Assembly: GCA_019022495.1 (NCBI GenBank)
Contig: JAFEKR010000112.1
Span: 1-47,664 of the forward strand
DNA from: Epichloe hybrida
Lineage: Eukaryota; Ascomycota; Sordariomycetes; Hypocreales; Clavicipitaceae
DNA: 47,664 bases
Direction of reading: 5' to 3'
This document shows, piece after piece, positions 11,720-22,547 of the stretch. The notes under the pieces are model-generated. The model saw only the letters and a program-made list of their open reading frames with translations, had not been told where the DNA came from and made no database searches. Every line of letters begins with the position of its first letter. The first letter of the stretch is position 1. The translations under genes and the position numbers were made by a program.

Positions 11720-13608
11720 ATGGCTCCTCACAACCAAGAAAAGTCCCCTGGGGACACTGCAAAGCTGGAACAACAGGTAGCCGGACAGAAGCTCAAGGAT
11801 GGGTTTTTCGCTGCTGCAGACGATACTCGAAATGCTGACGGATCTTCATTCCACGGCGGTGAAGATATCCTCGCTCTTCAAGATCTGGACCCGGCTCTGA
11901 ACATGAAGATGCACTTGGTGAACAATGTGAGTAATGGGACAGTGGGTATTGGGTATTGGGTATTTCAATGCCAACAGAACCCTAGGGTCTGAAAATGTTT
12001 CAATGTCGGCCTCAAATTGTGTAGTGCTGACTGGGCTGGCGAAGGCTATTGATGAAATAGGATGGACTCCTTATCACCTCAAGCTTTTCTTCCTGAATGG
12101 ATTTGGGTAAGCACGGCCTCGCTAACATTGTCCCTGGATCGAGAACGTGTGCATCATGGCTGGAAGAAGGGCTCATGACTAACATTGTCTTTCCCAAGAT
12201 ATGCGGTGGATTCCATGATTCTTCTCTTCCAGTCCATCATCGCTGGCCCGGCGTTCAGGGAATTTCAGAACGAGGGATACGCAAACGCGCTTACCATAGC
12301 CGTCTACTGCGGAATGCTCACGGGTGCAATATTCTGGGGTTTCAGCGCCGACATCGTTGGCCGAAAATATGCCTTCAACATCTCTCTGTTCATGTGCTCT
12401 ATCTGCTGTATCGTGGCTGGCGCGATGCCTAGCTGGCCGAATCTCGGGCTCTTCATTGCTCTCCTCGGGTTCGGCGGTGGGGGCAACCTCATCATGGACA
12501 CAACCGTTTTCCTGGAATATCTTCCTGGCAGCAAACAATGGCTGCTGACGTTTCTGGCTTGTTGGTGGGGTGTTGGGCAAGCGGTTACGGGGTTCATCGG
12601 CTGGGGTTTCCTGGCTCCCGAGAAATGGAATTGTACAGACGCTGCGACGTGCACCAAAGAAAACAACTGGGGTTGGCGCTATTCCCTCTTTACTGGTGGT
12701 GCTTCGGTGCTAGTCATGTCCCTGCTACGGATTACGGTCGTTCATCTTCGAGAAACACCCAAGTACCTTTTGGGAATGGGTGAAGATGAGAAGGTAGTCG
12801 AAACGTTCCAATACCTAGCCAACAAATACAACCGTCGGTGCTCCTTGACTCTGGAGAAGCTGCAGGCTTGTGGTACAATCCGAGCCGTTCAAGACTCCAA
12901 GGGCTTTTCCTTGAAACGATCTGCAATTCACTTCAGCGGGCTCTTCTCTACCAAAGAGGTCGCAGTCTCCACGGCCATGATATGGTTCTCGTGGACGTTG
13001 GTCGGACTAGCTTATCCGTTGTTCTACGTCTTCCTGCCGTAAGTTGTCCCGCTTATTGCTCCCAAGCTTCATGCTGCTACAATGACAACGTTTCATGGCT
13101 GACAAGGTCAAGAACATACTTGGAAAGCCATGGCCTGAGCTACCAACAGACTCCCTCGGAGAAGTGGCGGAATTACGCAATCACTACCATCTGCGGCATT
13201 CCTGGGCCAATAATCGCTGGTGTCATGTGCAACACCAGAATGCTCGGGAGAAAATACACCATGAGCATCGGTGCCTTGATCACCATGGCGTTCTTCTTCG
13301 CCTACACAGCCGTCAAAACAAAAGAGCAGGACCTTGCATTCACGTGTCTGATTGCTTGCTTCCTCAATGTTTACTACGGGACTCTCTATGCATACACCCC
13401 GGAGGTGCTCCCCAGCGCTCACAGAGGGACAGGAAATGGAATCGCCGTGGCGTGCAATCGGATCATGGGTATAGTCTCTGCGGTTGTAGCCTCCGGGGCC
13501 AATACAGCGACATCGGCACCGCTTTACGTTTGCGCAGCAATCTTCATTGTGTTGGCCGTCATCTCGGCTCTTTTCCCCTTCGAGCCGTATGGTCGGCGCA
13601 GTTCCTAG
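11720..13608 (+). CDS. MFS transporter (SVOP/sugar-porter-like)
   Basis: Four exons: 11720-11926, 12045-12106, 12199-13038 and 13107-13608, giving 536 aa with all introns GT-AG (GTGAGT, GTAAGC and GTAAGT donors). A hydrophilic N-terminus of about 75 residues precedes twelve predicted membrane segments. Recognisable MFS features include GFGYAVDSMILLFQSI (TM1), the loop motif WGFSADIVGRKYAF (the D-x-x-GRK/R motif A), RETPKYLLGMG before the central loop, and in the second half GPIIAGVMCNTRMLGRKYTM and the TM10-11 stretch YTPEVLPSAHRGTGNGIAVA. This organisation is typical of fungal SV2/SVOP-like carriers; the substrate cannot be deduced. It is a plasma-membrane carrier by family. Intron 1 holds a GGGTATTG repeat. 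Apparently intact, unlike the other MFS gene at 16.5-18.5 kb, and that one belongs to a different subfamily, so they are not a tandem duplicate. Confidence 0.85.
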
Positions 13609-14127
13609 AGCTGCTGCATCCAGCATTCGGAGAGTTGTTGAATCAGACAAGGCGTTTGATGCTAGGCAATCGAAGCTTGTGTCCTTGGTTTTCTTGACGA
13701 ACGATCCCAGGAGGGAGGGGCATCTTACATCTGACAGAGTGACAGAGTGACAGAGTGGGCTAGCTCGCTCTGGGAACAAGTGATGTTTTTCTTGGAAGGC
13801 TTTGATCAACTATGATAATTGAGTGGCGACAATCGTGTAGCATAGCATGTCAGACCAGTTGACGCCTTCCCTTCCAGTCACCTAAATTCGGAGCGCTAGC
13901 CATGAACAGCAGTGCGTGGGTAATTACAGTGGCCGCTACAGTGGCCGCAGCCCCGCGGTCCCCTGCTCGAAGCCCAGCAGTAGCGTGTCCCCGGTTTGGT
14001 CATTATCTTTATTAGCAAACGGCATTTGAGCCAGTGGCAGTTCATACCAGACTCATTGTTCAATGTGAACCACCACCACTCGACCACACATCGGCCTACC
14101 TTCACTTCAGTCTGACAATTCTCATCG
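13609..14127. other. Intergenic region between MFS gene and DUF1992 gene
   Basis: No gene seen. It should contain the MFS 3' UTR and the promoter of the next gene. A GACAGAGT unit is repeated three times at about 13733-13756. Confidence 0.5.
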
Positions 14128-15711
14128 TTGGTAATGCAGTCTCCGCACCTGGCACGATTCAAATTCTGTCGCCGTTGTGTTCCTCAAGGCCTACCTCAAG
14201 CTCTACATAAAACATGCCTGCACCACTCGGCTGCACTTCGGGGACCAAAAGACGGCACACGAAATGACAATCTTCACGACGCAAAGGGGGGCCATGATAG
14301 TCAAGTAAATTCCAAGAAGGATGAACCTGGTCCCATGTCTCGCAGGTTGGAGGAAGCAACAGAAGAGGCTCTTTTGTCAGGCGGTGCAAGTGGACGACGC
14401 GCAATCGAGGATGCCGGCTTCTCAGAGGAGCTCAAAGAGAAATTGCTCGATAAAGTCGCCGGGGCCAGGTTTCAACAGCAGTACAAGGGGGCTTTTGCAC
14501 AGGCTGGCATATCGCCGTCAACATCATCATCACCCCCTGCCGTGCGAGTACATCCGTCGCACGTCAGTAGCGGAAACCCTTGGACGGGTACCGAAGATGC
14601 GGCCGATGCCGTGCTCAGAATGCTTCACGACGCCAAGAAGCCTCTGAGGCCTGGAGATCGTGGCAAATTCCAACCGCCCGTTGTCGGCACACAAATTCGA
14701 CGTCGTGTACCACAAAGTCCAGGACAAAGGGTTGTCAGCGCTCGTGATAGGGCAAACATGTACGTCGGCGGCATGGACATCAAGACAACCAAGGGCTTGA
14801 GCGATGAGGAGCGGGAGGAAATGAAGGCAGAGCGACGAGAGCGATTCGAGCCGGCAGCCAGGGCTGTGCCCTCTACGTTGTCCGGAATCGCGGCACTCGC
14901 CAACCAGCGAATTGAGGACGCGATTGCTAGGGGCCAGTTCAAGGACTTGCCGCGTGGCAAAGAGATGGAGCGAGACCCGCGAGCAAACAGCCCTTTTATT
15001 GACACAACAGAATACCTCATGAACAGGATGATTCAGCGACAGGAGCTTGTCCCCCCGTGGATTGAGAAACAACAAGAACTGACGAAAGCTGCTAGGGTTT
15101 TCAGAGAGAGGCTGAGAAACGATTGGAAAAGACATGCCTCAAGAATGATTGCGTCCCGGGGAGGATCGCTTGAAGAACAAATGAGGAGAGCGGAGGTGTT
15201 CGCCGCAGCAGAGCTGGCACACAACCCGCGGCGTTCAAGTGACCACGGCACCTCCCCCAGTCTTGGTGCAACAGAATGCCCCAGTGACTCTACCTCTCCA
15301 GATCCTGCCGGTTCGATAACAGATGGCCCTCTTAACGTCCAACGACCTTTTCGCGACCCAGACTGGGAAATTGCCGAGGCAGCTTACATGGACTTGTCAA
15401 TTGAGAATTTGAACAGGATAACTCGGAGCTACAATCTGATGGCACCCGAGCTAGCCAGAAAGCCATACTTTTCCATCGATCGAGAGTTGAAGTCGTGTTT
15501 CGCTGATATGGCGCCCCTGATAGCAAATGAGATCAAGGTTCGAGCGGTGGGCCGTTCACGGGCAGGAACTGTGAGATCAGGGGAAACAGAGGGCTCAACC
15601 CTAGCCGAGAGGATTTTCGGTAAAGACGATGTCAAGATTCATCTGGAAGCGGATGAGAAGGTGTATGGCCTGAAGGAGTGGTGGCGGGATTTTTGGAAGA
15701 GCGGGAAATAA
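14128..15711 (+). CDS. DUF1992 / DNAJC28-like mitochondrial protein
   Basis: A single uninterrupted exon of 527 aa (start at 14128, or two codons later at 14134). The first ~35 residues are rich in Arg, Gln, His and Cys and lack acidic residues, like a mitochondrial presequence. The central part (about residues 248-335) contains the DUF1992 signature: NQRIEDAIARGQFKDLPRGK, then FIDTTEYLMNRMIQRQELVPPWIEKQ and a basic coiled helix (VFRERLRNDWKRHASRMI). The family includes bacterial DUF1992 proteins and animal DNAJC28, whose J domain is absent here. Function is poorly known; the animal protein has been tied to mitochondria or Golgi/COG contacts. The C-terminus ends in GLKEWWRDFWKSGK. No lesion is visible. 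Confidence 0.8.
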   Translation: MVMQSPHLARFKFCRRCVPQGLPQALHKTCLHHSAALRGPKDGTRNDNLHDAKGGHDSQVNSKKDEPGPMSRRLEEATEEALLSGGASGRRAIEDAGFSEELKEKLLDKVAGARFQQQYKGAFAQAGISPSTSSSPPAVRVHPSHVSSGNPWTGTEDAADAVLRMLHDAKKPLRPGDRGKFQPPVVGTQIRRRVPQSPGQRVVSARDRANMYVGGMDIKTTKGLSDEEREEMKAERRERFEPAARAVPSTLSGIAALANQRIEDAIARGQFKDLPRGKEMERDPRANSPFIDTTEYLMNRMIQRQELVPPWIEKQQELTKAARVFRERLRNDWKRHASRMIASRGGSLEEQMRRAEVFAAAELAHNPRRSSDHGTSPSLGATECPSDSTSPDPAGSITDGPLNVQRPFRDPDWEIAEAAYMDLSIENLNRITRSYNLMAPELARKPYFSIDRELKSCFADMAPLIANEIKVRAVGRSRAGTVRSGETEGSTLAERIFGKDDVKIHLEADEKVYGLKEWWRDFWKSGK

Positions 15712-16460
15712 ATCGTGCGGTGCGAGGCACGAGATTTCTTCTCCAAATCAAAATCACTTCAGGACCATAAGGCACGCTCAATGTTCAAACAAGCAAGCCA
15801 CTGACTTGATCATGTTGCTCTGACGGCATGACTCGCATTCTCTCAATGACCGCATGTGTTCTGTGCAAGTCGGAGTCTTGAAATAGCGGGTTGCGCTTGC
15901 TATGATGAGGGCGAGCTCTTGCTTAATTCACACCAATGAGAGGAATAACAAAGTCCAATGATTGGTCCTCACGCATCGTGGATCTCTCGCATTTTGAAGC
16001 AATTCAAACACGATTGGAAACCGTGGCGATCCAGCCACATTCTTTATTTGCACGCCAGGGGCTTTGAAAGGGATGCATGCGACGGCTTCACTCCCATCGT
16101 CTTCCACAACGTCCCGTGGTCTCGTTCTCGACAAGCAGAAAAGAAACAGATGACTGTTTCGATTTGTGGCAGAAGTAAATAGTTCCTGTCTGTCTGACCT
16201 GCATCCGTGCAATGCGGGGAAACTCAGTCGAGGTCCACGACTCCATGGACCAAAAGGCGGGGGCCCCGGACAAAGACGAGATGCGCGGGCCCAAAGCGTG
16301 GGGAGTTTTCCCCACCATTTATTTGATCCATTAAGTAAGATGGCCGTTGAGTAAGATGGGATGGGTGCAGCCACTTGTGTATAAAGAGACTCGGTGGCTC
16401 ACCCAGAGTCATATCGTCCTGTAAGCCCCCGCGAACTTCTTAACCTATACTCTTGATATC
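15712..16460. other. Intergenic region, promoter of the broken MFS permease
   Basis: No gene is supported. A TATAAA box at 16380-16385 lies about 75 bp before the ATG at 16461. A G/C-rich stretch near 16250-16275 contains GCGGGG, which fits the degenerate CreA (carbon catabolite repressor) consensus, but such short matches are weak evidence. Confidence 0.5.
16380..16385 (+). promoter_or_regulatory. TATA box of MFS permease gene
   Basis: TATAAA in a GTGTATAAAGAG context, about 75 bp upstream of the start codon at 16461. Position and sequence suit a core promoter element of an inducible fungal gene. Confidence 0.45.
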
Positions 16461-18529
16461 ATGACGTCCCACAACAAGAACGGTGCAAATGGCTACGATC
16501 AGTCTCCCGAGGTCACCCGGGTTGACGACAGTGATCGTGGTGACTCGGATCCGTCCAAGATGCACCACAACGTCATCGAAAATGCGAGAGCTGCCGCCGC
16601 CAAAGAGCAGGGCATGACCCTTTGGCAGGGTCTCAAGCTGTATCCAAAGGCTGTTGGCTGGAGTCTTCTGATATCCACCTGTATCGCCATGGAGGGCTAC
16701 GATATCAGTCTTGTCAACAACTTTTGTGAGTAGACAGACAGCCCATTGGATCCATCCGCACATCCATCCGGGTTTGATCGATGCATTGTTGGACACATTG
16801 GCTAACGAGGCACTGTTTCGGTCGAGTTTAGATGCATTTCCTCAATTTACTCGCAAATATGGCGAATACCAGCCAAAATCAGGCACGTACGAGATTACTG
16901 CTCCTTGGCAAGCCGGCCTCAGCAACGTAAGTGACTGCAGTCAAGCTCAGCCTTGCTATCTTCATTTCACCAGAGGGGGGCGATGCCTGTTATTCTTGCA
17001 AATTTCTTAACCCGATCCATGATCGTGACGCCATAGCTGACCTCCCGAAATAGGGTGCAATTGTCGGTGAAATCATCGGTCTGTTCATCAACGGTTATGT
17101 CTCGGAGCGATTTGGTTACCGATACACCGTCATGACTTGTCTTGTGCTCATCACTGCATTCACCGCAATCTTCTTCACTGCCCAAAACGTCCAGACTCTC
17201 TTAGTCGCTGAGATCCTGTGTGGTATTCCTTGGGGAATCTTCCAAACGCTTGCCGTCACTTATGCTTCCGAAGTATGCCCAGTTGCCTTACGTGGGTATT
17301 TGACAACGTACGTCAATTTTTGCTGGGGCCTGGGACAAGAAATCGGCATCGGTGTCATTCGAGCCATGCTCTCGCGCGACGACGAATGGGCGTATCGTAT
17401 TCCTTATGCTCTGCAGTGGATGTGGCCGCTACCTCTCTTCATCGGCATCTACTTTGCCCCCGAATCCCCATGGTGGCTGGTTCGCAGAGGAAAACCACAA
17501 GAGGCCAAACAAGCGCTCCTTCGTTTGACCAGCCTTGACAGGGAAACTGATTTCGACGCTGATGAAACAATTGCCATGATGGTGCACACGACAGCCCTGG
17601 AGGAGAAGATGACCTCAGGAGCATCTTATTGGGATTGCTTCAAGGGCGTCGACCTGCGCAGAACTGAAATTGTTTGCATGACCTGGGCGATTCAGAACTT
17701 GAGCGGCAACTCCTTCTCAAACTACTCGACGTACTTTTTGAAACAGGCCGGGCTGTCAGACAAGGACGCGTATTCTTTCGCACTAGGCCAGTATGCCATC
17801 AACATGGTGGGTGTGTTCGGAGCTTGGGGCTTGATGACGCTCGGCGTTGGGCGAAGGTCTCTTTATCTTCCCCGAATCTCTGAGGTCTATCCTTTACAGT
17901 AGCATCATGATTGTGTGGGCGCTCTTTTACCAATTGACTGTTGGGACAGTGTGCTATTCCCTCGTGAGCGAATTGTCCTCGCGCCGGCTTCAGATTAAGA
18001 CGGTTGTGCTGGGAAGAAATCTCTAGTGAGTCTACCACCTCGTTATTGCATTTTTGGTGCGCCTCATCTTTCATGTTGTTATAGTGCCAGGATTTACGCG
18101 TTGATTGGCTTCGTCGCCGGTCGCTAACCAGCTCGCAGCAACATTGTTGGGATCATAACCAGCGTTTTGACGCCATACATGCTGAATCCAGGCGAATGGA
18201 ATTGGAGCAACTACACGGGCTTCTTCTGGGTACGTGCGAGTCTAAGTTGATTCCACAGACATTCATCCCAAGGGCCTGGGTCTAATTTGATTTGTTTGAA
18301 ACAGGCTGGCATCTGCTTTTGCTGCATCATTTACACCTACTTCCGCATCCCAGAGCCTCGGGGACGCACATTCGCACAATTAGACGTCTTGTTCGAGCGC
18401 CGAGTCGCTGCGAGAAAGTTTTCAAGCACAGAGGTGGATGTGTTCCATGAAACGGTGGAGGATAAAGTGATGAACCAGTACGAGGTCGCCGTTGAGCCCA
18501 AGTCCGAAAGGGGGCCCGGTCATGCGTGA
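16461..18529 (+). pseudogene. MFS alpha-glucoside permease-type transporter, interrupted
   Basis: Exons follow a normal sugar-porter gene: 16461-16725, 16832-16926, 17054-~17860, ~17900-18025, 18139-18229 and 18305-18529, with good GT-AG introns where splicing is clear. Motifs include EGYDISLVNNFYAFPQF (TM1), INGYVSERFGYR, the PESPWWLVRRG loop, the TVCYSLVSELSSRRLQIKTV block and the C-terminal YFRIPEPRGRTFAQLD. This set resembles fungal maltose/alpha-glucoside H+ symporters of the plasma membrane. The lesion lies between LGVGRRSLY and SIMIVWALFYQ: in intact relatives a whole membrane helix (TM9) sits here, but only about 40 nt remain and the frame changes, with a stop at 17900-17902. A 43-nt GTCTCT...ACAG intron would rejoin the frame but is very short, has a poor donor and would still lack TM9. 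I therefore treat the gene as broken, unless the assembly is wrong here. Confidence 0.7.
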
Positions 18530-19319
18530 TGTAGTCAGTCAGTCCTTCTCGTTGGCGTGGCTTGTTTGTTTGCCCTGTCAGTGTGGATTGCGGACGTAGC
18601 AAGATGATCAACTAGCCTGCATGCGACGACGTTAAGTGCTCGATCAAGGTTCTAGGCATGGGAGAGACCATTGTAGCAATGTGGTAATGTACATGGAACC
18701 AGAAAAATCTCGTCCCTGACAGGTGAAGAAGAGGCTTTGAAGTGAAAAGTGGCCTTGCATCGCGGTGCTAATCGGCAGCTAACCAACGCTTGGGGGGTTT
18801 CCCTACCATTTCATGTGAGAGTTATGCTCGCCTGCCATGTTGATAACTGCGTCATGATTTCTTGTCCATGACTTGAGACCTCGGAGTACAAAAGCCGGGT
18901 TCCTCGGCGGCCGCGGACAGCGTGCGTACTCCGCCCTGCTGTCTGTTGTGGCTCTGTGTCGTCTTCGGAGCTGTCTGGGAAATAATCAATCCCGGCCCAT
19001 GGCATACTGGGCCAGTGTTTGTGTTCCGTGTACGGATTACACGCTGAAGCTTGCATGTGCGTCGGCACTGTCCTGTCCCCGGTGCCAAGTCTGGCTTCGT
19101 TACCAACAAACGTGACAATGTTTCGTCCACCCCAGTCCAGCCCACCGCACCCATCTAATATGGCATGGCATACCCATTACCCACCGGCGACCGCCCTCGG
19201 AGCAACATCTGATTTTCGCGTTTCCATCCTTGGCGCGCACGCTTCTCATCCCCGTACGTCAAACATTGGCAGGCTCGTACATCTTCTTCCATCCGCCATT
19301 CATCTCGTTCTTCGCCAAC
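18530..19319. other. Intergenic region upstream of aat1 remnant
   Basis: No gene recognised. Contains a GTACGGATTAC copy of the dispersed motif at 19030-19040. The segment just before 19320 is pyrimidine-rich, like the promoters and 5' leaders of highly expressed fungal genes. Confidence 0.5.
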
Positions 19320-20665
19320 ATGATGCTGTCTACACTTCGAGTTGCTACCCGACAAGCCACGCGTCGTCGGCCAGCTCGCGCCGATTTCGCAGCCATTCGC
19401 GCCGCATCCACGTGGTCGGCTGTTCCTCAAGGTCCTCCTGTAAGTCTGGAATTGGTGACCTTTCTACTTGGCGCTGCAGCCTCATTCGACGACTCAGTCG
19501 AGGAATCCCCCGACCTGATGTCATCAATCTCGCTAACTCGTTGCCCCAACTCTAGGATGTAAGTTTACCTCCGATTCGTCTCCATCCGGCCCCGGCCACG
19601 AAATATTCCTTCCTGTGCTGATAGCCGGGCGTTATGCTTACTCTTACATAGGCCATTCTTGGTAGGTCCTGCTCCTCGTAATCGTCGTTGCTGCGATGAT
19701 GCATTGCGACTGTACTAATTATTGTCGAATTTTAGGAATCACTGAAGCTTTCAAGGCCGACAAGTCCAACAAGAAAATCAACCTGGGTATGTCATTCAAT
19801 GCCCCGTCACCCAACGAGCGCAGTCTTGTCAACACATTTCGACGAAGCTTGTATGCCTTTGTTCTCCATTGCCTCTTCCTCTCCCCCTCAATCACATCCA
19901 TTCACTATACTCTAATCTCTTCCTTTGCACATGCACTTACATAACCTAAGACAATGGGATCTCAGTGGTCAAGGCACGGCCACTTTGCTCTTCATTATGT
20001 TACGGGCTTTGCAGATGTAGCCACGGACGCTTTCGCCGTTCGCCACTTTGTTGAGGAAGGTCATCACATTGCCCTGTGCCAGTCTTTCGCCAAGAACATG
20101 GTAAGCAAGATGCCTATTTCTTTTTCCCCCCGTTTATTGACTTTGTCTCCCTTCGGCATGGCGATTTCAAGCACCTCCCCCAGGCAATTTGTTCTGACGT
20201 GCGCTTGTCGCATAACAGGGTCTTTACGGTGAGCGTGTCGGCGCTTTCTCTCTGGTGTGCGCTGATGCCGCTGAGAAGAAGCGAGTTGACTCTCAGCTCA
20301 AGATTCTCATCCGTCCTCTGTACTCTAACCCCCCCATTCATGGTGCTCGTATCGCCACTGAGATCTTGAGCAGCCCCAAGCTGTACAAGCAGTGGCTCGA
20401 CGAGGTCAAAGGCATGGCTGACCGCATCATCACTATGCGCGCTCTCCTGAAAGAGAATCTGGAAAAGCTAGGCTCCAAGCATGATTGGTCACACATCACG
20501 AGCCAGATCGGCATGTTCGCCTATACCGGCCTGACTGCTGAGGAGATGGGGAAGCTTGCCAAGGAGTTCTCGGTCTACGCTACCAAGGATGGTCGTATTT
20601 CCGTCGCCGGTATTACTACCGACAATGTGGAGCTTTTCTGCTGTGTCACTACAAGGGCACACTGA
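19320..20665 (+). pseudogene. aat1: Mitochondrial aspartate aminotransferase, decayed copy
   Basis: The 5' part is well preserved: exon 1 (19320-19439) encodes a basic presequence ending AVPQGPP; a 3-nt exon GAT (19556-19558) gives Asp; a 10-nt exon (19652-19661) gives AILG; and exon 4 (19736-19786) gives ITEAFKADKSNKKINL. All have good splice sites. After the donor at 19787 the central half of the enzyme is missing. About 200 aa of substrate- and cofactor-binding sequence, including the Asp and Tyr of the FFDMAYQG motif, is reduced to a short deletion-riddled remnant (about 19900-20040). The 3' part is again recognisable: DAFAVRHFVEEGHHIALCQS with the PLP lysine in SFAKNM (intron 20101-20218), then [10 protein letters not shown] to [12 protein letters not shown]. 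The last dozen residues are also scrambled. By family, the intact enzyme interconverts aspartate/2-oxoglutarate and oxaloacetate/glutamate in the matrix. This copy cannot be active as assembled. Confidence 0.75.
19556..19558 (+). other. aat1: 3-nt microexon (GAT, Asp) in aat1
   Basis: GAT is flanked by a CTCTAG acceptor (branch site CTAAC at 19533-19537) and a GTAAGT donor. The family motif GPPD[AP]ILG needs an Asp codon between GPP (exon 1) and AILG (10-nt exon 3). Skipping this exon would delete exactly that Asp, so the microexon is strongly implied. The neighbouring exon 19652-19661 is only 10 nt long. Confidence 0.75.
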
Positions 20666-20907
20666 AGGCGAAGTTTCAACGTGGACAAAGCTTGTCGCAT
20701 ATGTTTCAACTTCAGAGTTGACTTGGAACGTTGTTGGCCCATGGTGACATGTTGGCCCATGGTGACAAGGTTGAAAATTGTATTTGTAGCAAGAATATAT
20801 ATGAGCTAGGAGGGCTTAAATCACTTCATAGAATCCCAACTGTCCCTGTTGCATGATGCTGCTGGTGCACTGCCGGTCCACTTGTAATACAACAATGACC
20901 CCGACAT

Positions 20908-22118
20908 TCAGGCTCTCTTGCCAAGTCGATCAAGGTCTTTTTTAACGTCTTCCATCTGGTTTTCTATTTCGTGGTACATCCTGGCCATTTCTCTCATCGT
21001 CTTCTCTTTGCCTCGGTCCGCATCGATACCAACACCATACTCGGCAAGTTCTGCCTGTAAACCTTGCAGTCGCTCTGCAGCACGTATCTGAGCGTCTTTC
21101 AGATGAGACGAGTAATTCATCAACGCACTGATGGTCTCGGTGGAATACATGTCTTTGCTGATATCATTCAAAGTGTTTTTCGCGTCAATTTCTGTTTGTT
21201 GTGACTCTTGGGAAACGTCCAAAGCTTGTAGCTCAAGTCTTCTCGACGCAAGTCCGTGCTTCAACTCGAGAGACCGAACGACGAGTGTCAAAGACTGTAA
21301 ATGAGAGTTCAAAAGCTCTGTTAGCGAGGCGAGAGTCTCCAGGCGACTTTTCGTTAGCGCCGACCTCGCTTCAGAGAGTTTATTGCCCAGGGCAGCGTGG
21401 TCGGTCGGCAGGGACGGAATGTGACGGTGTAGATACGACGGGTTTGTCGATGGGTGAGTGATTCGGGCGACACCAAGCGCTGAAGCATGCAGATTCGCCG
21501 AGACCAGATTACATAATTCGGGGAGAAGACTCTCGAGCTCGGAGAGAGGCGGACCTTGAAGAACACAGGCTGCATCATCCGGGTGGATGCGCTGGTCGTT
21601 GCTCATGAGAGAAGGCAGGAGGACAAGGAGATCGGCGAGAGACCCTGCTGCTGCTTCTTCTTCTTTTCCCGTGGTTCTCAATGATTCTGAGGGTTGAGAC
21701 TTGGAGTCAGGAAGTGAGACTGTGCTTATAGCCGTCTCTAGCAAAGTGTGTTTTGCCCGATTGATGCGCAGCTGATGCAAATCCTGCGAGGAATAGTTAA
21801 AGACGCAACACGTTAGAATCGGGAAGCAAAGCAAGCATGTATAGTACCAATTGTACCTAGCAGGGGCGAAGCTCCTTGATTGAATGGCTTTCGCTGCGGC
21901 CGCAACCGAATGGTGACATTGGGAAGAGTCCAGGTTCGGTTCCATACATTGTTGCAAGCAGCACATTGACTTACTTGTTGTACAGCGTCTCGTTCATGCC
22001 TGGCAACATCGTGTTTGGTCGATCCATCTGGGTTAAGAACGTCCTTGAGCAAGATCTGGTAGAGCTTGGCGAACCCTGGATTGTCTCGGATGACGTTCTC
22101 ATCCACCGGCGGCAACAT
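20908..22118 (-). CDS. Coiled-coil protein, possible HAUS4-like augmin subunit
   Basis: Two exons on the minus strand: 22118-21975 and 21783-20908, joined across a 191-nt intron (GTAAGT donor, CGCAG acceptor), giving 339 aa. An in-frame ATG at 22157 is a less likely start. The protein opens LPPVDENVIRDNPGFAKLYQ, has a helical, Glu/Arg-rich middle with many Leu heptads, and ends with a long coiled coil (TMREMARMYHEIENQMEDVK). No catalytic motif or membrane segment is visible. Overall architecture and the opening block bring to mind the fungal HAUS augmin-like subunit 4, which helps nucleate microtubules on existing microtubules through gamma-tubulin. That assignment is an impression, not a motif match, and any coiled-coil cytoskeletal protein would fit. 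Confidence 0.7.
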
Positions 22119-22547
22119 TGTGTCCGGGGCCTTATGTATGGGAACATGGCACGACAAATGCTATTACTTCCTTGTTGCCAAGTCCTTGTTGGGGGAGCAA
22201 GTTCGGCCACGAGTGGGGTTCGCTCGATGAAGCCTTGCCCGGGGCTCATCACGAAATAGCCACGCAGTCACCTGATGCATTGTTGCCCAGCGGGACGGAA
22301 GATTGCTCATCCCGTCTCTCGCAGCTATGTACAAAATTGCACGCTGCCGGTGGAAACGGAGTACATAATTATTAGTAAGGGAACAAAAATGTCCTTCTAA
22401 GCTGGCAGGTTACCCAGGTACATTAATCATCGACTATAACGCGACCGAACCCGAGGCCACGGCTCCCGGCTCCAATGCCTTGATTCCAGGATCAAATCGA
22501 AATTCTACCACATATCTATTTACTTTTGGTAGGCACAGCGCCCCAAC
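22119..22547. other. Divergent promoter region of coiled-coil gene and bL28m gene
   Basis: Between two divergent starts (22118 minus, 22548 plus). No extra gene is seen. ACGGAGTAC, a near-match to the dispersed TACGGAGTA motif, lies near 22360. Confidence 0.45.

Noticed and set aside
12179..12666. Antisense frames of 120-133 codons opposite the MFS gene
   Set aside because: Mirror translations of MFS exon 3, without motifs.
17860..17902. 43-nt intron repairing the MFS permease
   Set aside because: Poor donor (GTCTCT), unusually short, and the product would still lack a membrane helix; kept only as an alternative.
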